From Anadara kagoshimensis (taxonomy: Eukaryota; Mollusca; Bivalvia; Arcoida; Arcidae): 64,000 nucleotides of DNA. The notes below the pieces were generated by a model that saw only the letters and a list, made by a program, of their open reading frames with translations, was not told where the DNA came from and did not search any database. The position numbers and the translations under genes are program-made. Within the stretch, counting starts at the first letter, position 1; each line of letters opens with the position of its first letter. The stretch lies in the NCBI GenBank assembly GCA_021292105.1, contig CM037874.1, positions 7,552,678-7,616,677 on the forward strand, read 5' to 3'. Below, piece by piece: positions 33,534-44,456 of the stretch.

Positions 33534-33900
33534 CAGGGGCGGATACAGGATTTTTGAAAGGGGGGGGGGGTTGAGAACTATCCAGGATTTTTTAAAGGGG
33601 GGGGGGGGTTGAGAACTATCCAGGATTTTTTTAAAGGGGGGTGAGAACTATCCAGAATGTTTTGAAAGGGGGGGGGGTTGAGATCTATACATGATTTTTA
33701 AAGGGAGGGGCGAGAATTATATCAATGCTAGATGCGAGCGCCAAAGGCGCGAGCTTCAGAGACGATGGGTCTAGGGCATAGCCCCGATGGGGGCCTAGAA
33801 ATAATTTTATCAGTCAATATCTCACTCTCCTCTCTCTCTCTTTAAATTTTTCAAAGGGGGGGTTGCAACCCCCGCAACCCCTCCCCTAAATCCGCCACTG
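33534..33900. mobile_element. hAT-like non-autonomous element with G-run tandem
   Basis: The ends CAGGGGCGGATACAGG and CCTAAATCCGCCACTG are inverted repeats of the CAGNGGCGGAT type common in animal hAT MITEs. Inside are four tandem units of about 50-58 bp, each a run of 6-12 G followed by TTGAGAACTATCCAGGATTT. A conserved CGAGCGCCAAAGGCGCGAGC hairpin lies near 33735. An 8-bp target duplication is not convincing (AGAAC-rich on both sides). Confidence 0.7.
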
Positions 33901-34429
33901 AGAACACATGTACACTTGATAGTGTTATACAGATACAGTCATTATAGCTAATCAAATCTTTCAGTACCACCAGTACTTTGATTTCTTTTTTTTAAAAGTG
34001 GATATTTATATAAATACGGGCAATATGATTCAGGAAAATTATTTTTAACAGAAGTCCAAAGTTTTGTTAAACAATTTCAAATGCACAAATGTGTTTATAC
34101 TAGTATTTATTTGCCACAATTAATCATATTTGTAAAGGTCAAATTTGTGCAAGCGTCTAATCTTATTTTTCATGGAAAACTTTGAAAATAAGTGACCGAA
34201 TTAGTTGGATATGACTTTTTTTAATTTGAAGATACCACTTACATATTTAGAAGACAAAATGTATAAAGAAAAACTTCTGTAAGCTATCTTGAATTTGTGT
34301 ATGGGTCAATATGGGCATTTTCGCTTGAACTTTGCACCCATTGACCTTTAGCTGCCCCCACAATGGCCCCTGGGTAAAATCTGGCTTGGCAACAAGCCGA
34401 TTCTACCAAAGTAAAGTTCAAAGAAGGTT
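33901..34429. other. Right part of 5.2-kb insertion; no gene
   Basis: No open frame of interest. The stretch 34370-34415 (TTGGCAACAAGCCGATTCTA) is the possible inverted partner of 29345-29400. Confidence 0.4.
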
Positions 34430-35111
34430 ATGACATAACTTGCCACCTTTGAACACGTTGTCCTCCCTACATCGAAAAATAAGCGGTTTTTTCAAAATCC
34501 TCTACCAGACTATGCTTGAAAATCCAGTCGGTAAATACACCTGGAAAAATCTAGTATATCGAGCAATAGACCAATACTGGGAAAGAAAGCTGAAAGATGA
34601 GGCTAAGAACAAAACATCTCTTAATAAATACCTCAACATTGACAAGCTAGCTGTTGGAAAGGTACGCCGGCCAAATATGGGAAAAAGCTGGAACAAAACC
34701 AGTCTCCGTCACCAAAGCATGTACTAAGACCAAGCTGCTACTTGGTGTCTATATCCTGCAGGCTAACACAGGTTTAATCAGTTCAGGGTCAATCCTGCAT
34801 GTCCTGTGTGTACTAAGGACCCTGAAGACAGGCTCCATTTTGTATTACAGTGCCCATCTACACAGCACATTCGTCAGCCATTTCTAAACCTTTGTATGAA
34901 CTCTTAAAAACAACATAGACATTGTAACACTTAGTGCTGGTGACTGCATGCAACTTATAATGGACTGTAGCTCAATTAGTTCCATCCCTCCAGCTTATTC
35001 ATGTTATTATAGAAAAGTAGAAAACATCACTAGAGGTCTTTGCTATGCCCTGCATGTTGCTCGCAACACTATGCTTCACAATAGCCTTGCTTACATATCC
35101 AATAGATGAAC
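34430..35111 (+). pseudogene. LINE reverse-transcriptase fragment (part 2 of 2)
   Basis: It continues the protein interrupted at 29250: ENPVGKYTWKNLVYRAIDQY and KDEAKNKTSLNKYLNIDKL, then a frame change to CTKTKLLLGVYILQANT and a zinc-knuckle-like CPVCTKDPEDRLHFVLQCPS (about 34798-34857), closing with VARNTMLHNSLAYISNR before a stop near 35107. This is the C-terminal region of an I/CR1-like LINE ORF2. Confidence 0.75.
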
Positions 35112-35293
35112 TTTCTGCTTTATTGTGTATATATATGGACTTTGCTAATGTGTGTACCGGTAGGAATTTAGTGAATAGTGAATTTTACTGTGCTAACCCT
35201 TCACTTGCCAATTAATATGCAGATATATGCAGATCCGTCGGAACCTGCAGTTCTCCAGAGATTGGAGGAAAATACATAACAACAACAACAACA

Positions 35294-38200
35294 ATGGCGG
35301 ACTCCGGTGTTAAGATGGGTAGCGATGATCTTTTATACTATAAAGAACATTTTAAGATAAGACGCACAGGAAATCCTGTGTTTCTTCTATATCATATCAA
35401 AGATGGTTTTATCAAACTTGATCAAGATGCCTTACAAGCGGCACCGAAGAGAGGCAGCGGTTTGGTTTCGGATCTAACAAAACAGGCCCATAAGGATATT
35501 TTGACGAAGTATTGTCCGGATAACAACTGTTGTTTCATCGTGCTTGACTTCGCCGTAGAAGGACTAGAACGCAGTAAAATCTTTAACATAATGTGGTAAG
35601 ATCATATTTGATATATGCTTCATTACTTTCACAGTCTTACGCTCTATATTTTGAACATTATGGAGGAATTAGGGGATTTCGATCACTTAATGGATTTTGG
35701 AATAATTGTTTAGCTTGCTAAATAATACTGAATCCAATGTACATCAGCGTAGTTAATACTAATTAATATGGATGCTTTTATACTGACAAAAACTCAATCA
35801 AAGCATTACACAGCATGTTTTATCTAAATCCCAACCGGTCTCCATTTCTATGTATGGAGGAATTAGGGGATTTCGATCACTTAGTGGATTTTGGAATAAT
35901 TTTTTAATCTACTGATTTATGGATTGCATAAATAACTACCGTACTCCTGTTTCTTAAAACAAGATGTGTATCATATCACAGTTCAAGATTGCCCCATTCA
36001 ATGAATGAAGCAGTTATACCAATGAAAAACAAACATACTAATCCATGTCCAAATCACAATCCGGGAGTAAAGTAAGAAAAACTTTGAAACTGACAAGTTA
36101 AGTTAAACACGCGAACTTCCACCAGGGAAGCGAGACCGAGTTTTCTGGAAGGGTAAGCACCTTCTGTTAGCTACTTACACCGGCCACGTGTGTAATCAAT
36201 ATTAAGTGAAGAGAACATGGAACTAAAACATCCAGGTCAATATTGGACACAGAGACATCAAACTTGTCAACAATACAGTGATGATGGTCATAAAACCTTT
36301 TGCCGAAGGCCCTGATAAGCCTAGGCTTGCAATGTCCCTTGGCTAGGTTTCCATTCCTGGTAGCCAAAATCGCCATTGGCTACTAATTTCTGAGTAATTC
36401 TTTCAAAAAGTAACCTATTTTAGCAAATTTGTAGAAAAATACTTTAAAAAGGACTATATTTTCTCAAATTTTGAAAATTTGACTCCTAATTATTTTAAAT
36501 TTGTGGAAACCTAGCCTTGGTCAACAATCTATTCTGTTTGTGACTGCCTTGGTTGCTCAATGGTATAGCATCCTCTTGGAGAGTGGAAGGTTTTTGGTTC
36601 CAACCTGACTTGTGTTATACATGACAATACAGTATTACTTCAAAATTTGAGTTACTGCTTCCTCATTTTGCAAGCCACATTTGGCTTAAAGGATAGATTA
36701 TCGACTGGTTATGGAATTATATTAATTGGGAGTGGAATGCTTGTCTGTAACTCTGTTAGGCAGCACCTTTAACCCACAACCCGATATTAATACAGTGGTA
36801 TGAGGGTAAGCTCCTCTTACACCTTCAACATTCACAGGCATATAGTACCATGATGAGAATTTTCTAAAGCACAGACCATTGCAAGTGACAAATGATATGA
36901 TTAAAACTTGACAGGCTTATACCGAAATAATGTTAATTTTAGCCCAGCCCCTTTAAATTTCACTGCATGAAGAGCCCCAGCCCCGGAGAGTTAAAAATGC
37001 TTTTTCACTTATATAGAGACGGTTAATTCTAGGATGGTGGGTTGGAGTTTTTTTTACCCCAGTCAAGATTATTTATTATTCACCTAAATTGAAATGAAAC
37101 ATTCTGGGATGATATACTAGAAAGATGGTGCTTCAAGATTTATATTGAAATGGTCGCTTATGTGGATGGTGGAGTGGAAATTGGCATTTATTCACTTATA
37201 CCAACTTTTTTTTTCGAGAACCAAGTCTGGGATATTGAAGAAGGTAATGTTGATTTTACCCTAGTTAAAATTTTTATATTCATTCCGAGAACTAAATTAT
37301 TGGAATCCCCTGCCAGCATCAGTAGTCCAGTCGCCATCCCTGGAGGTTTTCAAGGAGTCAATTCAGACCTTACCTAAGTGGATCCCAACTACAGTCAGCT
37401 GCTAAACTCAACATGAATGTTTTATTATTGTTATTTTCATCACAACTTTTTGGGACAGCGGTCCATCTCATTGCACAACATGTACAGTTTCCTCATCAGT
37501 TATGTCCAAGTTAGATTTTTGATGAGTGCAGTCATTGTAGTTGAAGTCAGTTTTAGTCAGCACCTTTAAGTCAAACTGGTCCAGCTCGATCAGCTGATCA
37601 TGATATCCACGTCACATGTAAACAAACACACAATGTGAAGACATGGCTAATCTGCACAGACCAATTAGATCGCACGTTAAACATCACCATGTGATAAAAC
37701 TGAGAGTTTCACCATCCAACAGCAACACTTTATTTAGCCAATTCTTTGACAATCTACACCTCAGGAACCACCGGGCCAATTTAAATCAAATTTGATGTCG
37801 AAGGTCCTTAGATGGAGTAGATAAAAGTTTGTACAAGGCGATCCTTTACAAAATCCAAGATAGCCACTGTAGCAATATCACTAAAATGACCATTGTGCAA
37901 TCAATTTTTGGTTGATATTCTTCAAATTTGAAATATAGAAAATAAATATTTAGCCATTTATCATATGAAACATGTTTTTTCAAGAAATTTTTCATTGACT
38001 CAGTTTTAGCAAATTATGTAAATGAGGTTAGATTTTTAGCCAATTCTTTGAGAGCCATCTCCTCGGGAACCATGGGGCCAATTGAAATCAAATTTGGTGT
38101 GGAAGGTCCCTAGGTGGAGTATATCAAAGTTTTTTCAAGACTACCCTATACAAAATCCAAGATGGCCACTGTTACTATGAATAGCAAAATCGCTAAAATG

Positions 38201-41200
38201 GCCATTATGCATTCAATTTTCCACCAATTTTCTTGAAATTTAAAATATAGAAAGCAGATACCTGTTCATTTAACATATGTAACAAGTTTTTCAGAGAAAT
38301 TTTTCAAAATTGTAGCAAATATGGTCAAATTTGCCAGTTGAGCATTACAGGCCCCTTTTGGGCCTCTTGTTTTTATATGGTGTTAATGGTTGCTTAATTA
38401 CCTAGCACATATGAAGACCGATGGAATAGGTCAAAACCATTGAAACAGTCAACTAAGAAAATCAAAATAATCAACTGTTGGCAAGTCTCTTTCTCTTTCT
38501 CTCTCTTTCTCTCTCTCTCGCTTGCTCTCTACAACACACATGCACACATACACTTTTTTTTTGCACACACACACATGCAGTTTTTGGCAAACACATGCAC
38601 CCCCCCTTACACACACACACACACTTTTTCTATAGAATGTATTGATGGGAAGTCATTGGCGTAGCTTCTATTAGGCCATATAGGCCTATACATTATTTTT
38701 AAAAATGTAATAAAAGTCAGAGATTTGATTACAGATAATTTCTATTAAAAGAAAATTTGCTGGTGTATGAACGTGAAATAATTTTTCACTTGTTAAAAAA
38801 TGATATGTGATTGTATCAAGTAGAAATCAGTCAAAATCTCCACGTCAACATTTTCAGTACTGTGACGTAACAGTAACGTTATCATTATGTAGCGTAACCT
38901 CGAGCTGTTTCTTTCTTATTATATTTTATGGACGCCACCAGACTTATTGCCGAGTTAACAAGACCTGCGGAATGGCATAGCTGCGAATATTATTGACCAA
39001 GTCTTGTCTTGTCTTCCACTGCCGAGCTATGTACCCTTTGTTCTTAATTGCCGAGCGTTGCTGTACACATGGTTTCGTGTGCTGTACCACGTTACTGTGC
39101 GGTGCACCCCACTTTATTGTGCACTTCGTCCACCGATGCCGTGCTCTGCGCCGTCAGACTTCACTGTGCGCTGCGTCCCACGTTGCTGTGCGCCTTCCCA
39201 CGTTGTGTTACTGCGTTGCCATGCAATGCGTCCAACATTGCTGTGCACTTTCTTCTATGCTGACGTGCGTTGTGTTATTGTGTTGCCGTGTAATGCGTTA
39301 TCAGGGCTTAGGTTCACCGGGCCTACCACTGGTGAAACCTTAGCTTGTGCCGGGCTAAACCTCTGGCACCTTCCAACGCTTTTCAACACTGGGGTTTCCA
39401 CTGGTGCCCTTTTCTTCTCTGTACCACAGATGAACATCCAATGCCACAAACCTTTGTGTGCCTTGCCTTGACGCTTTATCCAAGCGACCGGGTCTCCCAG
39501 CGGCACTTTTCCCTAATATTTTATAATATTAGAAGCTTACCTTTGTATCTTTAGCTTTGTCTTTCAACGTAGACTGTAGACTGTTCAGAACAGAATGATC
39601 AATCTGATCTGAAGCACCCCTTATATACCCATAATGTGTGATGAGTCTGTAGTCATCCGCTAATTAAGATAGTCCTATCACTGATTATAAAACTCATTAA
39701 CAAGTACCTAATACCTTGGTATTCTGATATCTTTGGAATCATATAAAATCAGGGAATCAAATCAAAATGAATTTATCTGTATTTTAATGATGGAATCATT
39801 GCATTTAATCAAAATATAAACCAGGAAGTTTAATTCATCTTGTTAAAATTACTCCGCCACATTGGCTGTTCAATTTAACCTCCCTCTGTAAATGACCATA
39901 TCTTGGCTATTCCAAATTACTCCCGCTGAGTACAATGAATCATCACAATTACACCACGATCATTGCTGTGAAAACATGTTGCAGAAAAAGATGTTTTGCC
40001 CTATCCACTGGTAATAACGAATTTCCAACTAGACATCTTTAGTACATTATTCAGTGTCTTTTCTGGTATAAAAATAATTTCTCAAAAATTAATAAGCAGT
40101 TTTATTTTTAACCGACGTTTTACGTTCTTACTTTTTCGGATTTAAAAATGCTGGACATGATTTTACTATAAGAAATCATGAGAAAACATAATGATGCATT
40201 TTTTGAAAATAATTTAAACTTGTATGTTGTAAAACTATACTCAGATTTTTCGGTAAAATATCTTAAAAGACCAGTCGAATCAAACTTCGGGTATAGATAT
40301 TATGTTATACTATTGAACAAACCTCCAGAATGTCTCTTGTCTACAAGCATTTTAAAGCATCATGTTTGCCCATAAATCATGTCTGCTTCATATTTAGACT
40401 TCAATTATGACACCCACAAAAGGCATTCATTTGAAATTTTATGACAAACGTGATGACTTCAGTTTTTCTATTGTCAACTTTCCTTTTCTATGCAGCAATA
40501 CACCTGCTTCTCCTGCTTATGGTGTATTTGTTTCTCAATTAATACGCTATGGTAGAACTTGTTCCCAATACCGGAACATTGTACAGCAAAACAGGCTGCT
40601 TGAAATTAAATGGTTGACCCAGGGATATTGCAAGCCTATGCTTATCAAGGCCCTAAAAAAGTTTAATGGCTGTCATCACAGTATTGTTGATTAGTTTGAT
40701 GTCTCTGCACTGCTCTGTGTCCATGGTTGCCTTGGATATATTTGATGTCCCAAATAGTCTGATCAATCAGCCCACTAAACCCCCATTTTAATTTTTGACT
40801 TGTTGGGGGTTTGTGCACAAGTTATAAATTAAAATGGGGTTTAGTGGGCTGATTAGTCAGACTACGTTCCAAAGTACTACATGTATGTTCCTTTTACACA
40901 ATTTTGATCACAGATGTGGCGGGTGTAGCTAGCTAAACAGGAGGTTCTTACTCTTCCGGTAGAAGTTCACTTGTAAGTTTCAAAGTTTTATACTTTGCTT
41001 CTGGATTGTAGTACTACATGTATGTTCCTTTTACACAATTTTGATCACAGATGTGGCGGGTGTAGCTAGCTAAACAGGAGGTTCTTACTCTTCCGGTAGA
41101 AGTTCACTTGTAAGTTTCAAAGTTTTATACTTTGCTTCTGGATTGTAATTCGGACATGGATTAGTATGCTTGTTTTTGGTTCGAAGAAATATCTATTTCT

Positions 41201-44200
41201 TCCTGCATTTACATTCCATGCATATGTTCAACTGGGCAGGCGTAAAATATTCAAGCAACAAAGCCTATTACTAATGCTACTGTTTTTGAAGTGTAGCTAA
41301 TTTGAACATCTTGGAACCTTGGCACACAGAGTTTTGCAAAATTTGTACAAGGAATGAAGACGAAGTTGGTCCTGTTGTTCTTATTCATTTTTAGGTCACC
41401 TGACCAAAAGGTGATGTGAGCTTATGGCATAGCGCAGGGTGTGTATGTGCGTGTGTGCATGCATCGTTAACAACTATTTTCGACATCTCCTCTGAAACTA
41501 CAAGACAGATTTCAATGAAACTTGGTGAGAAGTATATATGGGCAGGTGCAATTTAGTTTTGTTAGTAGCGTTGCCATGGCTACCATAACTAAGTCAAGGT
41601 GACCTAGGGGTGCAAAAATCTTAAAAAATTTACTTCTCCGAAAGTAATGATTGGAGAAAAAATTTGATGTGATATTTGGCTTCTCTAGGGTCTTAAGCCT
41701 GTAGTTTGTTCATTTAATGAAATTCAAATAAAATTAGGTTACGCGTTTTTGTGTTTAATTTTGGAAAAATCGTAAAATAGCTTCAAATTGTTATAACTTG
41801 ACTATTTGACCAGATAATGACATGGGGTTTTCAGTTTTGACATCTCTTTGTTAGTATCTTAAAATGAGGTCAAGGTCAATTGTGAAGGTCATGACCTATT
41901 TTTTTTACCTCTGATTATATTAATCATTTGGATAACCATAAACTTTTTGTATAGGCATGTATAATAGAATGTTGTAGGTATTGATACAGTATAGAAAAAG
42001 GTCATGGGTTCAAAGGTCAAGATCACAGATGCTAAAACTATACTGAAATGGTTAATTATCTTGAAAACTTTAAACTTTTTGTATAGGCATGTATATTAGA
42101 ATGTTGTAGGTATTATTACAACAATCATTTTGATGTATGGAAAAAGGTCATGGGTTCAAAGGTCAAGGTCACAGATAAGAAACAATACCAAAATGGTTAA
42201 TTATCTCGAAAACTATTAACTTTTTGTATAGGCATGTATATTAGAATGTTGTAGGTATTGATACAACGATCATTTTGATGTATAGAAAAAGGTCATGGGT
42301 ACAAAGGTCAAGGTCACAGATGCAAAACAATACCGAAATGGTTCATTACCTCGAAAACTATAAACTTTTTGTATAGGCATGTATATTAGAATGTTGTAGG
42401 TATTGATACAACGATCATTTTGATGTATAGAAAAAGGTCATGGGTTCCAAGGTCAAGGTCACAGATGCGAAAACTATACTGAAATGGTTAATTATCTTGA
42501 AAACTTTAAACTTTTTGTACAGGCATGTATATTAGAATGTTGTAGGTATTGATACAACAATCATTTTAATGTATAGAAAAAGGTCATGGGTTTAAAGGTC
42601 AAGGTCACAGATGTGTAACAATACTGAAATGGTTAATTATCTTGAAAACTATTAACTTTTTAGCTCACCTGAGCCGAAAGCTCAGATGAGCTATTGCAAT
42701 CTATCACCGTCCGTCGTGCATCATCCGTCGTGTGTAAACTTTACATTTTAATCTTCTTCTCCAAAACTACTAGGCCAAATTTAATGAAACTTGGTGATTA
42801 TCATGCCTGGGTAACAGCCTTTCAAAATTGTGTTCGGGGTTTGGCCACACCCAACAAGATGGCCGCCGTTACTAAAAATAGCAAAAAGACAAAAACATTT
42901 TCTTCTCTGGAACCAGAAGGTGCAGGCAAATTTTGATTGGATATTTGGATTCAGCATACCTGGGGACATTAAAATTGTGTTTTTCATGAAAATTGAACGA
43001 AAAATAGGTTACGCGTTTTTTGCATAAAATTATGTAATTTTGAAAATGAGACATTTATTGTTATAACTCAATAACGGCTGAAAATAATTGCATGGAGTTT
43101 TCACTGTTGATCTTGTCTTGCTATTTTCTTCCAAAAGATGTCAAGGTCAAAGGTCAAGGTCATGTCCCTGTTTTTGACCTTTGTTAAAAAATGCTATTTT
43201 TTAAACATTTCAAGTGATAATGGCATGGGATTTTCAGTTAATTGTAGGTATTGACATGACGATCATTTTGATACATAGATCAAGGTCAAAGGTCAAGGTC
43301 AAAGATGAACAGTTATTTCCGTTATAGTTGATTATCTGCAAAACTATTAACTTTTTTTATAGGCATACATATTAGAATATTGTAGGTAATGGCACAATGG
43401 TCATTTTGATTTATTAATAAAGGTCATGGGTTCAAAGGTCAAGGTCAAAGATGAACAACTATTTCTGTTATAGTTGATTATCTGCAAAACTATTAACTTT
43501 TTGTATAGGCATACATATTAGAATATTGAAGGTAATGGCACAATGGTCATTTTGATATATTAATAAAGGTCATGGGTTCAAAGGTCAAGGTCACAGATGC
43601 AAGCAAGAACTGAAATAGTTGATTATCTCAAAAACCATAACTTCCTTGTATAGGCATATATATTGGAATATTGTAGGTATTGGTCTAATGATAATTTTGA
43701 TATATGAATAAAGGTCATGAGTTCAAAGGTCAAGGTCACAGGTGCAAATAATACTGAATTGGTTAATTATCTTGAAAACTATAAATATTTTGTATAGGCA
43801 TGTATGCTAGAATATTGTAAGTATTGGCCTAATGATCATTTTGATATATGAATGAGGGTTATGGGTTCAAAGGTCAAGGTCACAGGTGAGCGTTAAGGCG
43901 CATGGGCCTCTTGTTTGTATAGGCATGTATATTAGAATGCTGTAGGTATTGATACAACGGTCATTATGATGTAAACAAAAAAGGGGTTTCAGTATTTATG
44001 TTTTCTTGAAATCTATCAGCTAGCCATTATTTATCAGGTGAGCATATCAGGCCCATGGGCCTCTTGTTCTAGTCTGTGTGGAAAATCTCATCCCAGGTCC
44101 TTCAGATGGACTTACTAAGACTTAATATCATCTGTCCACTACTAACCAGGGTCATACTGGGAACCAAACTAATGGGATGGAATTTAAGGTCCAGACCAGT

Positions 44201-44456
44201 GATCAAACCTTGGACCTCCCACACCTTAGGTGAGCACTCTACCAGTTGAGCTACCTAAATACATTAAAACACTACATATTATTTACATTTTAGGAATCCT
44301 GACAGTGCCAAACCAAAGCTGAAAATGTTGTATGCCTCTTCTAAAGGAGCCATGAAGAAAGAACTAGAAAACACCGTAGAGATAGAGGCCAAAGATAAAA
44401 GTGACCTAGAATATGATTTACTATATGACATAGCTCTTAAAAGTATTAAGAAGTAA
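35294..44456 (+). CDS. ADF/cofilin-family actin-binding protein (divergent)
   Basis: There are two coding exons, 35294-35595 and 44294-44456, joined in phase 2 (TG plus G makes Trp-101) across an 8698-bp GT-AG intron, giving 154 residues, within the usual ADF/cofilin size. Exon 1 begins MADSGVKMGSDDLLYYKEHF; Ser-4 is near the position of the regulatory N-terminal serine of cofilins. The actin-binding core spans the junction: KIFNIMW, then NPDSAKPKLKMLYASSKGAM and KKELENTVEI, matching the WxPDxAxxKxKMxYASSKDAxKKxL pattern of the family. The product would bind and sever or depolymerise actin filaments in the cytoplasm. The N-terminal half (IRRTGNPVFLLYHIKDGFIK) is unlike standard cofilins, so it is a divergent paralogue. 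Start chosen: (CAA)n-rich leader directly before the ATG, no better upstream start seen. The intron holds many repeats. Confidence 0.85.
36028..36546 (-). pseudogene. Penelope-like 3' fragment in the ADF intron
   Basis: On minus it matches the last ~330 bp of the copy at 20700-21010: HHHCIVDKFDVSVS and the 3' untranslated end with GGATTGTGATTTGGACATGG. It is interrupted at 36343-36514 by a MITE and resumes to about 36546 (minus: AATAGATTGTTGACC). No full frame remains. Confidence 0.8.
36343..36514. mobile_element. 172-bp MITE with 6-bp target duplication
   Basis: The ends CTAGGTTTCCA and TGGAAACCTAG are perfect inverted repeats, flanked by CCTTGG on both sides (36337-36342 and 36515-36520). 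Removing it restores the Penelope-like sequence seen at 20676-20700. The interior is AT-rich and noncoding. Confidence 0.88.
36547..36625 (+). repeat. tRNA-like SINE head
   Basis: TTGGTTGCTCAATGGTATAG resembles an A box and TTTTTGGTTCCAACCTGAC a B box at tRNA-like spacing. No cloverleaf acceptor stem is complete. Confidence 0.4.
37262..37410 (+). pseudogene. Tiny LINE C-terminal fragment
   Basis: With one frame change it reads FIPRTKLLESPASISS and then PSLEVFKESIQTLPKWIP, the W-N-x-LP...S-L-x-x-FK ending typical of CR1/Jockey-like ORF2 proteins. Nothing else of the element is left. Confidence 0.55.
37690..38375. repeat. ~300-bp tandem pair ending GGGCCTCTTGTT
   Basis: Two diverged units start at about 37732 and 38034 with TTTAGCCAATTCTTTGA and share GGGCCAATT, ATCAAATTTG and AAAATCCAAGATGGCCACTG. 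The block ends GGCCCCTTTTGGGCCTCTTGTTTTT, the same 3' signature as the repeats near 43905 and 44055, so it belongs to that dispersed family. Confidence 0.75.
38485..38635. repeat. (CT)n and (CA)n microsatellites
   Basis: A pyrimidine run of TCTCTT units (38486-38530) is followed by several CACACA runs (38533-38630). The open frame across it is low complexity. Confidence 0.9.
39060..39305. repeat. Degenerate ~30-bp tandem repeat, CACGTTGCTGTGC type
   Basis: GC-richer than its surroundings. Variants of CACGTTGCTGTGCG recur: CACGTTACTGTGCGG, CACTTTATTGTGCAC, CTTCACTGTGCGCTG, CACGTTGCTGTGCGCC, AACATTGCTGTGCAC. All three plus frames and one minus frame stay open for 60-150 codons here as a consequence of the repetition; none has domain content. 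Confidence 0.75.
40381..41180 (+). pseudogene. Penelope-like 3' fragment with nested palindrome and tandem duplication
   Basis: It matches 20440-21010: LKFYDKRDDFSFSIVNFPF, SPAYGVFVSQLIRYGRT, then a stop. A foldback element at 40754-40865 interrupts it just after the conserved coding end. The following 137 bp (40874-41010) are duplicated exactly in tandem (41011-41147), and the family 3' end follows (ATTAGTATGCTTGTTTTTGG). Confidence 0.8.
40754..40865. mobile_element. Foldback MITE, copy 2
   Basis: The left arm AATCAGCCCACTAAACCCCC and the right arm AATGGGGTTTAGTGGGCTGA are inverted repeats with ends TAGTCTGA and TCAGACTA. It is the same family as the palindrome at 22998-23118, but with a less perfect centre. 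It is absent from the Penelope-like copies at 20780 and 36230. Confidence 0.85.
41390..44070. repeat. Composite repeat block with ~145-bp tandem arrays
   Basis: Segment starts are GGTCACCTGACCAAAAGGTG (about 41393) and AGCTCACCTGAGCCGAAAGC (42662); ends are GGGCCTCTTGTTTGT (about 43905) and GGGCCTCTTGTTCT (44057). Inside, GGTCATGGGTTCAAAGGTCA marks units at 42000, 42146, 42291, 42436 and 42582 (period 145-146), then at about 43424, 43567, 43710 and 43855 (period about 143). Nearly every unit carries AAAGGTCAAGGTCA. It lies within the ADF intron and has no coding content. Confidence 0.88.
44095..44265 (-). repeat. tRNA-derived SINE fragment
   Basis: On minus it reads GGTAGCTCAACTGGTAGAGT (A box) and, about 45 bases on, CCAAGGTTTGATCACTGG (weak B box), followed by a body unlike the other SINEs here. 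It ends 30 bp before the second ADF exon. Confidence 0.5.

Noticed and set aside
39004-39471. 155-codon plus frame rich in Cys, Arg and Pro
   Set aside because: It lies across the degenerate CACGTTGCTGTGC repeat and is open in other frames too; no domain.
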